From positions 62,001-126,000 of the forward strand of contig JALNWQ010000010.1 of assembly GCA_023230855.1 (NCBI GenBank): a DNA stretch of 64,000 nucleotides. Direction: 5' to 3'. Position 1 is the stretch's first letter. Each line of letters opens with the position of its first letter. Shown one piece after another: positions 25,349-32,886 of this stretch. The translations under genes were made by a program, and so were the position numbers. A model generated the notes under the pieces. That model ran no database searches and was not told where the DNA came from. It saw only the letters and a program-made list of their open reading frames with translations. This DNA comes from Solirubrobacteraceae bacterium. GTDB lineage: Bacteria; Actinomycetota; Thermoleophilia; Solirubrobacterales; Solirubrobacteraceae.

Positions 25349-27124
25349 ATGCACGACTCCGTCATCGTCAGCCCCCCAGACCCGGTCGCCGCTTCGGGAG
25401 CCGCAGTCCCGTCGGTGCAGGGCGCGGTCGAGGCGCGCCTCGTGCGGCTCGCCGCCCGGGGCGACGACGACGCGTTCACGCGGCTCGTGCGCGCGCACCG
25501 CGCGGCGATCCACGCCCACGCGGTCCGGATGCTCGGCGATCACGCCGTGGCCGACGACGTGGTGCAGGACGTGCTCTGCAGCGCCCACCGCGCGTTGCGA
25601 CACGGGGCCCCGCCGGTGCACGTACGGGCGTGGCTCCACGAGATCACGCGCCGGACCTGCATCGACCACTGGCGGGGGACGGCCCGTCGGCGCGAGGTGA
25701 GCTACGACGCGCCGGACGCGCTCGCGGCCGGCGATCGCCGTCGTCTGTCGGTCAGCGACGACGCGGTGCTCGCGGCCGCGCGCGACCGGGAGGCGCTCGG
25801 CGTGCTGCGCCAGGCGTTCGGCGACCTGTCCGCGTTGCAGCACGACGTCCTCGTCCAGCGCGAGCTCGAGGGGCGGAGCACCGGCGAGATCGCCGAGCGC
25901 CTCGGGATCGCCCCGACCGTCGTCGAGGGCCAGATCAGCCGGGGACGACGGGCGCTCACCCGGGCGTTCCGCGACCTGGAGAGCGGGGAGCGGTGCCGCG
26001 AGGCGCGCCGGCTGTGCGATCGCTCGCGGGAGCACGCGATCGGCGTCCGGGACCGCCGACGGCTCGTGCCGCACCTGCACCGCTGCCCGGACTGCCGACG
26101 CTACGCCGCGACCGTCGGAGCGGACCCGGCGCTGCTGGACCGTGGCCGCCTGGCGCGCGCGGCGTTGCTGCTGCCGGCGCCGCTGCTCGAGCGGATCGGA
26201 GCGTTGTCGTTCGTCGCGGGCGCCTCCGACGCGACCGTCACCGGCGGCGTGCTCGGCCTGAAGGCGGCGATCGCCGCGGCGGTCATCGCCGTCGGCGGCA
26301 CCGGCGCGCTCGTCGCCACCGACGTCGTGACCCTGCCCGCGGTCGGAGGCGCGACGGAGACCGCGCCGCCGTCCGCCCGCCCCGCGGACCACGGGCGTGC
26401 GTCGACCCCGGCGACGGTCGCCCGCGACCACGGCGTCGTCGCCGTGACCGGCCCGGTCGTCGCGGTGGTCGCCACGGGCGCGCCGGACGCACCCGCAGCC
26501 GGCGCCGCGCCGTCGACCGCCGACGACGCTCGGGCCGCCGCCGCGGTCGCCGGCGTCGACGGCCGGCGGCCCCGGCCGACCAGCGCGGCCACCACGCAGG
26601 CCGCGGCCACCGCGGGCCCGACGCCGCCGGCCCCCGGACGGGCGACGTCGCCCGCCCCGCCTCCGGCCGGCGCCCCGGGCGCGGCCATCGCGACCCTGCC
26701 GCGCACCCCGGTCGGCGACGGCCCCCTGGGCCGTGCCGTGGCGGCCGCCGTGGAGCGGGTCGGCGACGCCGTCGGCCGCACGACCGGGGCCGTCGCCGGC
26801 GTCGTCGCGGCGGCGCCGCGCCCGCAGGCCACGGCGCCGCGACCCGGTGCGGCCCGGCAGGCGGTGCGCGACGTCGTCGCGCCCGCGAGGGGCGCCGTCG
26901 AGGGCACGGCCGCGCGGGTGGCCGGCATCGCCGATCGCGTGGGGCGCGCAGCCCGCGACGCGGGTCGCGCGATCGGCGCGGCGGGCCGTCCGGACGCGTC
27001 CGGCACGGCGAGCGCCCGTCCCGCCGGTGATGACGGCGCGACGCCCGGCGACGTCGTCGCCGGGGACGCCTCCTCCGGCGATGGCGTCGGCGACGGCGCG
27101 GCGATCGGGTCGGGCGATGCCTGA
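25349..27124 (+). CDS. ECF sigma factor fused to a zinc anti-sigma (ZAS) domain, transmembrane helix and long Ala/Pro/Thr tail
   Basis: One 591-residue chain combines both halves of a sigma/anti-sigma pair. Sigma region 2 spans ~38-108 ('DAFTRLVRAHRAAIHAHAVR', 'DDVVQDVLCSAHRALR') and region 4 ~150-206 ('LEGRSTGEIAERLGIAPTVV'). Residues 242-249, 'HLHRCPDC', are an H-x3-C-x2-C zinc anti-sigma motif. A transmembrane helix follows at ~300-324. The remaining ~265 residues are an extracytoplasmic low-complexity Ala/Pro/Arg/Thr region. This is like the sigma factors with C-terminal anti-sigma extensions known in actinobacteria (ECF52/53-type). A membrane-held, self-inhibited sigma factor released by a signal is the likely mode; that is inference. 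Confidence 0.85.
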   Translation: MHDSVIVSPPDPVAASGAAVPSVQGAVEARLVRLAARGDDDAFTRLVRAHRAAIHAHAVRMLGDHAVADDVVQDVLCSAHRALRHGAPPVHVRAWLHEITRRTCIDHWRGTARRREVSYDAPDALAAGDRRRLSVSDDAVLAAARDREALGVLRQAFGDLSALQHDVLVQRELEGRSTGEIAERLGIAPTVVEGQISRGRRALTRAFRDLESGERCREARRLCDRSREHAIGVRDRRRLVPHLHRCPDCRRYAATVGADPALLDRGRLARAALLLPAPLLERIGALSFVAGASDATVTGGVLGLKAAIAAAVIAVGGTGALVATDVVTLPAVGGATETAPPSARPADHGRASTPATVARDHGVVAVTGPVVAVVATGAPDAPAAGAAPSTADDARAAAAVAGVDGRRPRPTSAATTQAAATAGPTPPAPGRATSPAPPPAGAPGAAIATLPRTPVGDGPLGRAVAAAVERVGDAVGRTTGAVAGVVAAAPRPQATAPRPGAARQAVRDVVAPARGAVEGTAARVAGIADRVGRAARDAGRAIGAAGRPDASGTASARPAGDDGATPGDVVAGDASSGDGVGDGAAIGSGDA

Positions 27125-27392
27125 CGGCGACGGCGAGGCGCTCGACGTCGCCTCGCACTCGACCCTGTACGCGGTCGGCGCGTACTTCTGCGACCGCCAC
27201 CCCGACCTCGTCGACGACGTGCTCGGGGAGGCCGAGGCGATCGAGCGCCTCGGGATCCGTGCGTGGGCGGCCGAGGAGGAGCTGTCCGTCCAGGACGCGT
27301 TCGAGACGCTCGTGACCGGCCTCGGCATCCGGTTCTACACCGCGTTGGCGGGCGAGCCGGGGCTCGTGACGGCCCCGAGCGACCGTCCCTGA
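27117..27392 (+). CDS. Hypothetical small protein
   Basis: A 91-residue acidic protein that I do not recognise. The ATG overlaps the end of the sigma-fusion gene by 8 bp, which suggests coupled translation. The sequence 'STLYAVGAYFCDRHPDLVDD', then 'IRAWAAEEELSVQDAFETLV', looks like a compact helical domain and has no signal peptide or membrane segment. It ends 29 bp before the tRNA gene. Confidence 0.65.
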   Translation: MPDGDGEALDVASHSTLYAVGAYFCDRHPDLVDDVLGEAEAIERLGIRAWAAEEELSVQDAFETLVTGLGIRFYTALAGEPGLVTAPSDRP

Positions 27393-27421
27393 CGACTCCG
27401 TGCCATACTTCGCCACCGCAT

Positions 27422-27495
27422 CGGGGCGTGGCGCAGTCTGGTAGCGCGCGCCGTTCGGGTCGGCGAGGTCCTCGGTTCGAATCCGGGCGCCCCGA
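27422..27495 (+). tRNA. tRNA-Pro (anticodon CGG)
   Basis: A complete 74-nt cloverleaf: acceptor CGGGGCG/CGCCCCG, D-arm GCGC/GCGC, and anticodon stem CGCCG/CGGCG around loop TTCGGGT (anticodon CGG, reading CCG). The T-arm is CTCGG/CCGGG around TTCGAAT. The discriminator base is A, and CCA is not encoded. CATACT at 27404-27409 may be the -10 of its promoter. CCG is a major Pro codon in this GC-rich genome. Confidence 0.96.
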
Positions 27496-27500
27496 CTGCA

Positions 27501-27538
27501 GCGAGAGGCCCGGCGTCGTACGACGCCGGGCCTCTCGC
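27501..27538 (+). terminator. Long hairpin after tRNA-Pro
   Basis: A perfect 38-nt palindrome (half GCGAGAGGCCCGGCGTCGT) begins 6 nt after the mature tRNA end. No T-run follows. It is likely the tRNA transcript terminator. Confidence 0.65.
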
Positions 27539-27573
27539 GTACGACCCACCGCCACGGCCGTCGTGACAGGGTG

Positions 27574-27602
27574 GTGACCGTCACGCCACGGTCCGCTACC
27601 CT
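27574..27602 (+). promoter_or_regulatory. Candidate promoter for the riboswitch-terC transcript
   Basis: GTGACC (27574-27579), a 17-nt spacer and TACCCT (27597-27602) place the transcription start at about 27609, the first base of the riboswitch P1 helix. The match to hexamer, spacing and RNA boundary together supports it. Confidence 0.6.
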
Positions 27603-27608
27603 TCCGCG

Positions 27609-27701
27609 CGAAGGGCAGTATCCCGCAAGGGACGTCGCCGTCATCCCGGTCGCCAAGGGCGCCCCGGCGCGTCCGCCCCACCGGGGTGGGAGAGACCTTC
27701 G
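27609..27701 (+). ncRNA. yybP-ykoY (manganese) riboswitch
   Basis: P1 forms between CGAAGG (27609-27614) and CCTTCG (27696-27701). It is followed on the 5' side by GCAGTA, the counterpart of the GGAGUA element, and on the 3' side preceded by GAGA (27692-27695), giving the characteristic GAGACCUU. A central CCGTCA matches the conserved GUCA segment. The RNA lies directly upstream of a TerC-family gene, a known target of this class, whose members bind Mn2+. Downstream, CGACC (27700-27704) can pair with GGTCG (27719-27723) next to the Shine-Dalgarno, which competes with P1. Confidence 0.75.
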
Positions 27702-27734
27702 ACCGTGCCCACCCCATTGGTCGGAGGAACCACC

Positions 27735-28784
27735 TTGACCACGCTGCTCGCCGCGTCCACCACCGAAGGCGCCGGAACGAACGTCTCCATCGCCGTCTGG
27801 CTCGGCTTCGCCCTGTTCGTCGTCGCGATGCTCGCGCTCGACCTCTTCGTCCACCGCCACAGCGAGGGTGACGACCCCGACACCGCGCACGTCCCGCCGT
27901 TCCGGCAGAGCGTCATCTGGAGCATCGGCTGGACGGTCCTCGCCGTCGCGTTCGCGTTCGTCCTGCCGGTCCTCGACGACGGCTACGGCGGAACCGCGAC
28001 GTCGGAGTACCTCACCGGCTACGTCATCGAGCGGAGCCTGTCGCTCGACAACCTCTTCGTCTTCACGATCCTCTTCTCGTTCTTCAGCGTCCCGATCTTC
28101 GCCCAGCGGAAGGTGCTCTTCTACGGGATCATCGGGGCGATCGTGCTGCGCGCGATCTTCATCCTCGTCGGGGGTGCGCTGCTCAACGCGTTCCACTGGA
28201 TGATCTACGTCTTCGGGGCGCTGCTCATCGTCACCGGCATCCGGATGGCGACGCACTCCGACACCGAGGTGCACCCGGAGAGCAACCCGATCCTCAAGCT
28301 CATCAAGCGGGTCTTCCCGATGACGGACGACTACGACGGGTCGCGCGTCTTCATCCGGCGCAACGGCAAGCGGATCGGCACCCCGATGCTCGCCGCGCTC
28401 GTCATGGTCGCGACGTTCGACGTGATCTTCGCGATCGACTCGATCCCCGCGATCTTCGCGGTGACGCGCGACACGTTCATCGTGTTCGCCGCCAACGCGT
28501 TCGCGCTCCTGGGCCTCACGTCGCTCTTCTTCCTGATCGCCGGCCTCCTCGAGCGGTTCCACCACCTGAGCTACGGCCTGGCGTTCATCCTCGTGTTCGT
28601 CGGCGTCAAGATGGTCATCGTCGACCTGTGGCACGTGCCGATCGGCCTGTCGCTCGCCGTCATCATCGGCACGCTGCTCGTCACCGGGATCACGTCGACG
28701 ATCTGGCCCCCCGACCACGACGACGACGGACCGGGCGACGACGGACCCGGGGGCGACGCGACCGTCGCGATCCCGGCCACCTGA
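27735..28784 (+). CDS. TerC/Alx-family integral membrane protein, probable Mn2+ exporter
   Basis: A 349-residue protein with about nine membrane helices. The TerC signatures are 'TGYVIERSLSLDNLFVFTIL' and 'ATFDVIFAIDSIPAIFAVTR', each with the acidic residues proposed to bind metal, and the C-terminal 'FHHLSYGLAFILVFVGVKM'. TTG 27735 was chosen because a strong GGAGGAA lies 5 nt upstream; the longer GTG start at 27705 would fall in the riboswitch P1 3' strand region. Regulation by the Mn2+ riboswitch points to manganese export. The His/Asp-rich end (DHDDDGPGDD) may also bind metal. Confidence 0.88.
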   Translation: MTTLLAASTTEGAGTNVSIAVWLGFALFVVAMLALDLFVHRHSEGDDPDTAHVPPFRQSVIWSIGWTVLAVAFAFVLPVLDDGYGGTATSEYLTGYVIERSLSLDNLFVFTILFSFFSVPIFAQRKVLFYGIIGAIVLRAIFILVGGALLNAFHWMIYVFGALLIVTGIRMATHSDTEVHPESNPILKLIKRVFPMTDDYDGSRVFIRRNGKRIGTPMLAALVMVATFDVIFAIDSIPAIFAVTRDTFIVFAANAFALLGLTSLFFLIAGLLERFHHLSYGLAFILVFVGVKMVIVDLWHVPIGLSLAVIIGTLLVTGITSTIWPPDHDDDGPGDDGPGGDATVAIPAT

Positions 28785-28816
28785 TCGGACGACGCCCGGC
28801 GACACCACCGCGACCG

Positions 28817-29839
28817 TTGCCCGACCCCGCCGTCACCGTCGTCGTGCCGACCCGGGACCGTCCCGCCCGGCTCACCCGCCTGCTCGCCGGGCTCCGGGCG
28901 CAGACGGTCGGCGTCGACGCGTTCGAGGTCGTCGTCTGCGACGACGCGTCCACCGACCCGGCGGTCGCCGAGATCCTGCAGGCGGCGGCCGGCGAGCACG
29001 ACCGCGGGGGCCTGCGCCTGCGGGCGTCCCGCAACGACCGTGCCCGCGGACCGGCCGTGGCCCGCAACGCCGCCTGGAGGAACGCCCGCGCGCCGCTCGT
29101 GGCGTTCATCGACGACGACTGCGTGCCGACCCCCCGGTGGCTCGAGGCGCTGCTCGACGCGTGGGGCGCCGTCGGACGGACCGACGCGGCGCTGCTGCAG
29201 GGGCCGGTCGACCCCGACCCCGGGGAGTTCCCCCAGGCCCAGACCCCGTTCTCCACGACGCTCTGGGTCCACGACGCCGGCCCGCGGTTCGAGACCGCCA
29301 ACATCGCCTACCCCCGGGCGCTGCTCGAGCGCCTGGACGGGTTCGACGAGTCGCTCGTCATCGCCGGCGAGGACACCGACCTGGGCTGGCGGGCGATCGA
29401 GGCCGGCGCCGACGTCGTGTGGGCCGGCGACGCCCTCGTCCACCACGGCGTCATCGCCCAGACCCCGTGGGCCCGGCTCGCGAAGGGGTGGCGTTGGCGG
29501 TTCGTCCCGGCCGTCTACGCCCGCCATCCCGGCCTGCGCGACGAGCTCGTCGTCGGCGTGTTCTGGACCGTGTGGCACTGGTGGCTCTTCCGGGCGGCGC
29601 TCGCCCTGGCGCTGCGCCCGCGCGCGCCCGGGCCCGGACGGCCGACGGCCGGCCTGCGCGGACCGCGACGCGGCATCGGGTGGTCATTCCTCCGCTGGCT
29701 CCTCGCGTTCCCCTACGTCCGGCGGCTCACGCACTACCGGACCGGGCCGCTGCTGGCGCCGTACCGGTTGGCGTGCGACCTCGTCGAGGTCGCCGCCATC
29801 GGGGTCGGGGCGGTCCGCCATCGCGTGCCGATGATCTGA
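28817..29839 (+). CDS. Family 2 glycosyltransferase
   Basis: A 340-residue GT-A fold enzyme. 'VTVVVPTRDRPARLTRLLAG' is the nucleotide-sugar binding start, 'FEVVVCDDASTD' and 'LVAFIDDDCVPTPRWLEAL' carry the DxD metal-binding residues, and 'VIAGEDTDLGWRAIEAGADV' holds the ED catalytic-base motif. The C-terminal 90 residues are Trp/Arg-rich with a hydrophobic stretch and may lie on the membrane. No ATG or GTG fits, so a TTG start at 28817 is proposed. It follows terC by 32 bp and may be in the same transcript. Substrate unknown. Confidence 0.82.
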   Translation: MPDPAVTVVVPTRDRPARLTRLLAGLRAQTVGVDAFEVVVCDDASTDPAVAEILQAAAGEHDRGGLRLRASRNDRARGPAVARNAAWRNARAPLVAFIDDDCVPTPRWLEALLDAWGAVGRTDAALLQGPVDPDPGEFPQAQTPFSTTLWVHDAGPRFETANIAYPRALLERLDGFDESLVIAGEDTDLGWRAIEAGADVVWAGDALVHHGVIAQTPWARLAKGWRWRFVPAVYARHPGLRDELVVGVFWTVWHWWLFRAALALALRPRAPGPGRPTAGLRGPRRGIGWSFLRWLLAFPYVRRLTHYRTGPLLAPYRLACDLVEVAAIGVGAVRHRVPMI

Positions 29840-29860
29840 CGGCCGCCCACCGGGCACGCG

Positions 29861-29866
29861 TAGCCT
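29861..29866 (+). promoter_or_regulatory. Leaderless promoter -10 of the MBL-fold hydrolase gene
   Basis: TAGCCT lies 7 nt before the ATG at 29874, and no Shine-Dalgarno is present. Confidence 0.55.
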
Positions 29867-29873
29867 TCCGTCC

Positions 29874-30692
29874 ATGACCGAGGCCGCCCTCGCCGACCGC
29901 GGCGTCACCCTCGTCCGCGCCGACAACCCGGGACCCAAGACGCTGGACGGCACCAACACCTGGGTGCGGGCCGGCGACGGCGGGGCGTGGGTCGTCGATC
30001 CGGGGCCCGACCTGGACGCTCACCTCGACGCCGTCGCGCGGGCGGTGGAGGACGGCGGTGGGCTCGCGGGCATCGCGTTGACGCACCGTCACGGCGACCA
30101 CGCCGACGGGGTCTCCGGCCTCCTGCGCCGCACCGGGCCGGCCCCGGTCGCGTCCCGCCACGGCTGGGTCCCCGACGACGCCCCGGCCGGCACCGTCGGC
30201 CACGTCGTGGCGAGCGGGGGGGCCGCCGGCCCGTTCGCCGTCGTCGAGACCCCCGGCCACGCCGCCGACCACGTCGTGTTCCTCGCCGACGACGTGCTCT
30301 ACGCCGGCGACACCGTCCTGGGCGTCGGCAGCGTCCTGCTCGTGCCGCACCCCGGCGCGCTCGCCGGATACCTCGACGCGTTGCGGGGGCTGCGCTCGCG
30401 CGACCCGTCGCTCCTCCTGCCCGGCCACGGACCGGTCGTCACCGACCCCGCGGCCAAGCTCGACGAGTACGTCGCCCACCGACTCGAGCGCGAGCGCGAC
30501 CTCGTCGCGGCGCTCGACGACGGCCTCCGCACCGCCGACGACCTCCTCGACCGGGTCTGGCACGACGCGCCCGGCATCCTGCGGCTCGCCGCCGCCGTCA
30601 CGCTGCGCACCCACCTCGACAAGCTCGCCGACGAGGGTCGCCTGCCGGACGACGTCGAACTCCAGGACTTCGGGGCGTTCGACGGCCTGTAG
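29874..30692 (+). CDS. Metallo-beta-lactamase-fold hydrolase, LACTB2/glyoxalase II-like
   Basis: A 272-residue zinc hydrolase. The metal motif is 'ALTHRHGDHADGVSGL' (HxHxDH). Further ligands are the His in 'VVETPGHAADHVVFLADD', the Asp in 'VLYAGDTVLG' and the His in 'SLLLPGHGPVV'. The C-terminal ~85 residues form the winged-helix-like BLACT_WH region ('ERDLVAALDDGLRTADDLLD', 'HLDKLADEGRLPDDVELQD') found in LACTB2-type proteins. The natural substrate cannot be deduced. Confidence 0.86.
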   Translation: MTEAALADRGVTLVRADNPGPKTLDGTNTWVRAGDGGAWVVDPGPDLDAHLDAVARAVEDGGGLAGIALTHRHGDHADGVSGLLRRTGPAPVASRHGWVPDDAPAGTVGHVVASGGAAGPFAVVETPGHAADHVVFLADDVLYAGDTVLGVGSVLLVPHPGALAGYLDALRGLRSRDPSLLLPGHGPVVTDPAAKLDEYVAHRLERERDLVAALDDGLRTADDLLDRVWHDAPGILRLAAAVTLRTHLDKLADEGRLPDDVELQDFGAFDGL

Positions 30693-30752
30693 CCCGTCCG
30701 GGACGGTCCGTCCGGACGTCCTGACCGGCGATCGGTCGGTCGGGGCGCGGGT

Positions 30753-30758
30753 TACGCT
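30753..30758 (+). promoter_or_regulatory. Candidate -10 of the thiolase gene
   Basis: TACGCT at 30753-30758 gives a leader of about 45 nt that ends in a GAGGAG ribosome binding site before ATG 30810. No good -35 is seen. Confidence 0.4.
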
Positions 30759-30809
30759 GGCCCGGTTCCGGCGCCCGCCACGGGCGCCACCCCGACGAGG
30801 AGCCCCCAC

Positions 30810-31994
30810 ATGACCGGTGTCGTCATCGCCTCCGCCGCCCGCACCGCGATCGGCAGCTACGGCAAGTCCCTCAAGGACGTGCCCGCGACCGAGCTCGGCA
30901 CGACCGCCGCCCGCGCCGCCGTCGAGCGCGCCGGGCTCGAGCCCGGGCAGATCGAGCACGTCGTGTTCGGCAACGTCATCCACAGCACGACGAACGACAT
31001 CTACATGTCCCGCGTCGTCGGGGTGAACGCCGGCATCCCGATCGAGAGCCCCGCGCTCACCGTCAACCGCCTGTGCGGGTCGGGCGTGCAGTCGATCATC
31101 ACCGCCACGATGCACATCCAGACCGGTGACGTCGACGTCGCGCTCGCCGGGGGCGCCGAGTCGATGTCGCAGGCGCCGTACTGGGTGCCGACCGGCCGCT
31201 GGGGCGCCCGGCTCGGCGCCGGCGAGTACGTCGATCCCGTCGTCGGCACCCTCCAGGACCCGTTCAAGAAGAACCACATGGGGATCACGGCGGAGAACCT
31301 CGCCGACCGCGACACGATCACCCGCGAGGACCAGGACGCGTTCGCGCTGCGCTCCCACCAGCGCGCCGCCGCCGCCCGCGCCGCCGGGAAGTTCGCCGAC
31401 GAGATCACCCCGGTCGTCATCAAGACCCGCAAGGGCGAGGTCGTCTTCGACACCGACGAGCACATCCGCGAGGACGTCACCCTCGAGGGGCTCGCCAAGC
31501 TCGGCCCCGCGTTCCGGAAGGGCGGCACCGTCACCGCCGGCAACGCGTCCGGGCTCAACGACGCCGGAGCCGCCGTCACCCTGCTGTCGGCCGACAAGGC
31601 CGCGCAGCTCGGCACCCCGGTCCTCGCGAAGATCGTCGGCTACGCCATCACCGGCGTCGAGCCCGACATCATGGGTATCGGACCCGTCAGCGCCGTCCGC
31701 AAGGTGCTCGACCGCACCGGCGTGTCGCTGGACGACGTCGGCATCATCGAGCTCAACGAGGCGTTCGCCGCCCAGTCTCTCGCCGTCACCCGCGCGCTCG
31801 GGTTCGCCGACGACGACTCCCGCGTCAACCCCAACGGCGGCGCCATCGCCCTGGGCCACCCGATCGCCGCGACCGGCTCGGCGATCACCGTCAAGGCCCT
31901 GAGCGAGATGGCCCGCACCGGCGAGCGCTACGCCCTCGTCACCCTCTGCATCGGCGGTGGGCAGGGCATCGCCCTCCTCCTCGAGAAGCCGTAG
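30810..31994 (+). CDS. Acetyl-CoA acetyltransferase (thiolase)
   Basis: A 394-residue thiolase II-type enzyme that joins or cleaves acetyl/acyl-CoA. The acylated Cys is in 'TVNRLCGSGVQSIITATMH', the catalytic His in 'NPNGGAIALGHPIAATGSA', and the second Cys in 'LVTLCIGGGQGIALLLEKP'. It starts 'MTGVVIASAARTAIGSYGKS', normal for the family. GAGGAG precedes the ATG. The last 26 bp of the gene recur twice just downstream. Confidence 0.94.
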   Translation: MTGVVIASAARTAIGSYGKSLKDVPATELGTTAARAAVERAGLEPGQIEHVVFGNVIHSTTNDIYMSRVVGVNAGIPIESPALTVNRLCGSGVQSIITATMHIQTGDVDVALAGGAESMSQAPYWVPTGRWGARLGAGEYVDPVVGTLQDPFKKNHMGITAENLADRDTITREDQDAFALRSHQRAAAARAAGKFADEITPVVIKTRKGEVVFDTDEHIREDVTLEGLAKLGPAFRKGGTVTAGNASGLNDAGAAVTLLSADKAAQLGTPVLAKIVGYAITGVEPDIMGIGPVSAVRKVLDRTGVSLDDVGIIELNEAFAAQSLAVTRALGFADDDSRVNPNGGAIALGHPIAATGSAITVKALSEMARTGERYALVTLCIGGGQGIALLLEKP

Positions 31995-32185
31995 CCGGGG
32001 AGGTACGGGCGCATGCCCCGCCCTCGAGATCGGTCCCGCCCGCCCATCGCCCTCCTCCTCGAGAAGCCGTGGCGGGGGACGGGCGGCGACCGGCGGAGGG
32101 CGATGCCCCGCCCTCGAGATCGGTCCCGCCCGCCCATCGCCCTCCTCCTCGAGAAGCCGTAGCGGGGGACGGGCGGCGACCGGCG
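31967..32185 (+). repeat. Tandem repeats derived from the thiolase gene 3' end
   Basis: The 26-nt segment that encodes the thiolase C terminus (CATCGCCCTCCTCCTCGAG...) appears at 31967-31992, 32045-32070 and 32135-32160. The second and third copies belong to a 90-bp tandem unit: 32013-32095 and 32103-32185 are identical except for about one base. The duplicated units lie after the stop codon and do not extend the protein. Near-identity indicates a recent duplication. Confidence 0.85.
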
Positions 32186-32214
32186 CCGGCTCCGGGCGGT
32201 AGGGTCCGGGGCCC

Positions 32215-32886
32215 GTGCGCTTCACCACCGTCGATGCCGTCCACGAGACCCTCGGGCGCCTGTTCCAGGACCTGAGCGTCGACCCCGAGCTCGGGCCGCG
32301 CATCGCCACGCTCGAGACCGTCGTCCAGCTCCGGCTCCGCAAGCCCGACACGGTCATCTCGGTCGTCGCGGGGCCGACCGACGGGCCCGCGGTGTCGTTC
32401 GGCGAGTCGCCGACCGACGGTCCGGCTCCCGGGGTCGTCCTGACGCTCGACGCGGACGTCGCCCACGAGCTGTGGCTCGGCCGGGAGAACGTGACGATCG
32501 CCGTCGCCCGCGGCCTCGTCCAGGCCCGCGGCGACGTGACCCGGCTGCGCGACCTCTTCGGCTTCACCGACGAGATCGCGGCCCGCTACGAGCAGCTGCT
32601 GCGCGCCCACGGTCGCGACGACCTGCTCGCGGACGCGCCGGCCGCCGACGCCACGACCGACGAGGCCGCGACGTCGGAGGGCGAGCCGCCGGCCGAGGGT
32701 GACGCACCCACCGACGGCGGCGATGCCGCGGCGACCGACGGCGACGCGGTCGCGTCCGCCGACGGCGCGGAGACCGCAGGCGACACCGACGGCGCGGCGA
32801 CCGCAGGCGACGAGCCCACGCCGGCCGCCGACGGCGAGGACCCCGCCCCGTCCGCGGGCGACGCCGGCGGACCGGCCGACGCCTAG
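32215..32886 (+). CDS. SCP2-like sterol/lipid-carrier domain protein with acidic tail
   Basis: A 223-residue protein. Residues 1-140 have the look of an SCP2 alpha/beta domain: 'VVQLRLRKPDTVISVVAGP', 'GVVLTLDADVAHELWLGREN', 'VTIAVARGLVQARGDVTRLR'. Residues ~145-223 are a low-complexity Ala/Asp/Glu/Thr tail. GTG 32215 is preceded by TAGGGT (32200-32205) at 9 nt, a nearly leaderless arrangement. Next to thiolase, a role in handling acyl or sterol compounds is plausible but not proven. Its TAG stop overlaps the stop of the converging NUDIX gene (CTAG). Confidence 0.65.
   Translation: MRFTTVDAVHETLGRLFQDLSVDPELGPRIATLETVVQLRLRKPDTVISVVAGPTDGPAVSFGESPTDGPAPGVVLTLDADVAHELWLGRENVTIAVARGLVQARGDVTRLRDLFGFTDEIAARYEQLLRAHGRDDLLADAPAADATTDEAATSEGEPPAEGDAPTDGGDAAATDGDAVASADGAETAGDTDGAATAGDEPTPAADGEDPAPSAGDAGGPADA

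Noticed and set aside
27501..27538. Attachment site for an integrated element at the tRNA-Pro 3' end
   Set aside because: The palindrome is a terminator-type hairpin; there is no integrase gene nearby and no second copy of the tRNA 3' end in the window.
27705..27734. GTG 27705 as start of the TerC protein
   Set aside because: It lies just after the riboswitch P1 strand and lacks a ribosome binding site, while TTG 27735 has GGAGGAA 5 nt upstream.
31967..32185. CRISPR-like or mobile repeat downstream of thiolase
   Set aside because: There are only two to three copies, they contain thiolase coding sequence, spacers are not unique, and no cas or transposase gene is near; it is a local tandem duplication.
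32883..32886. Frameshift or gene fusion at the SCP2/NUDIX junction
   Set aside because: The two convergent genes simply share a CTAG, each using a TAG stop on its own strand.
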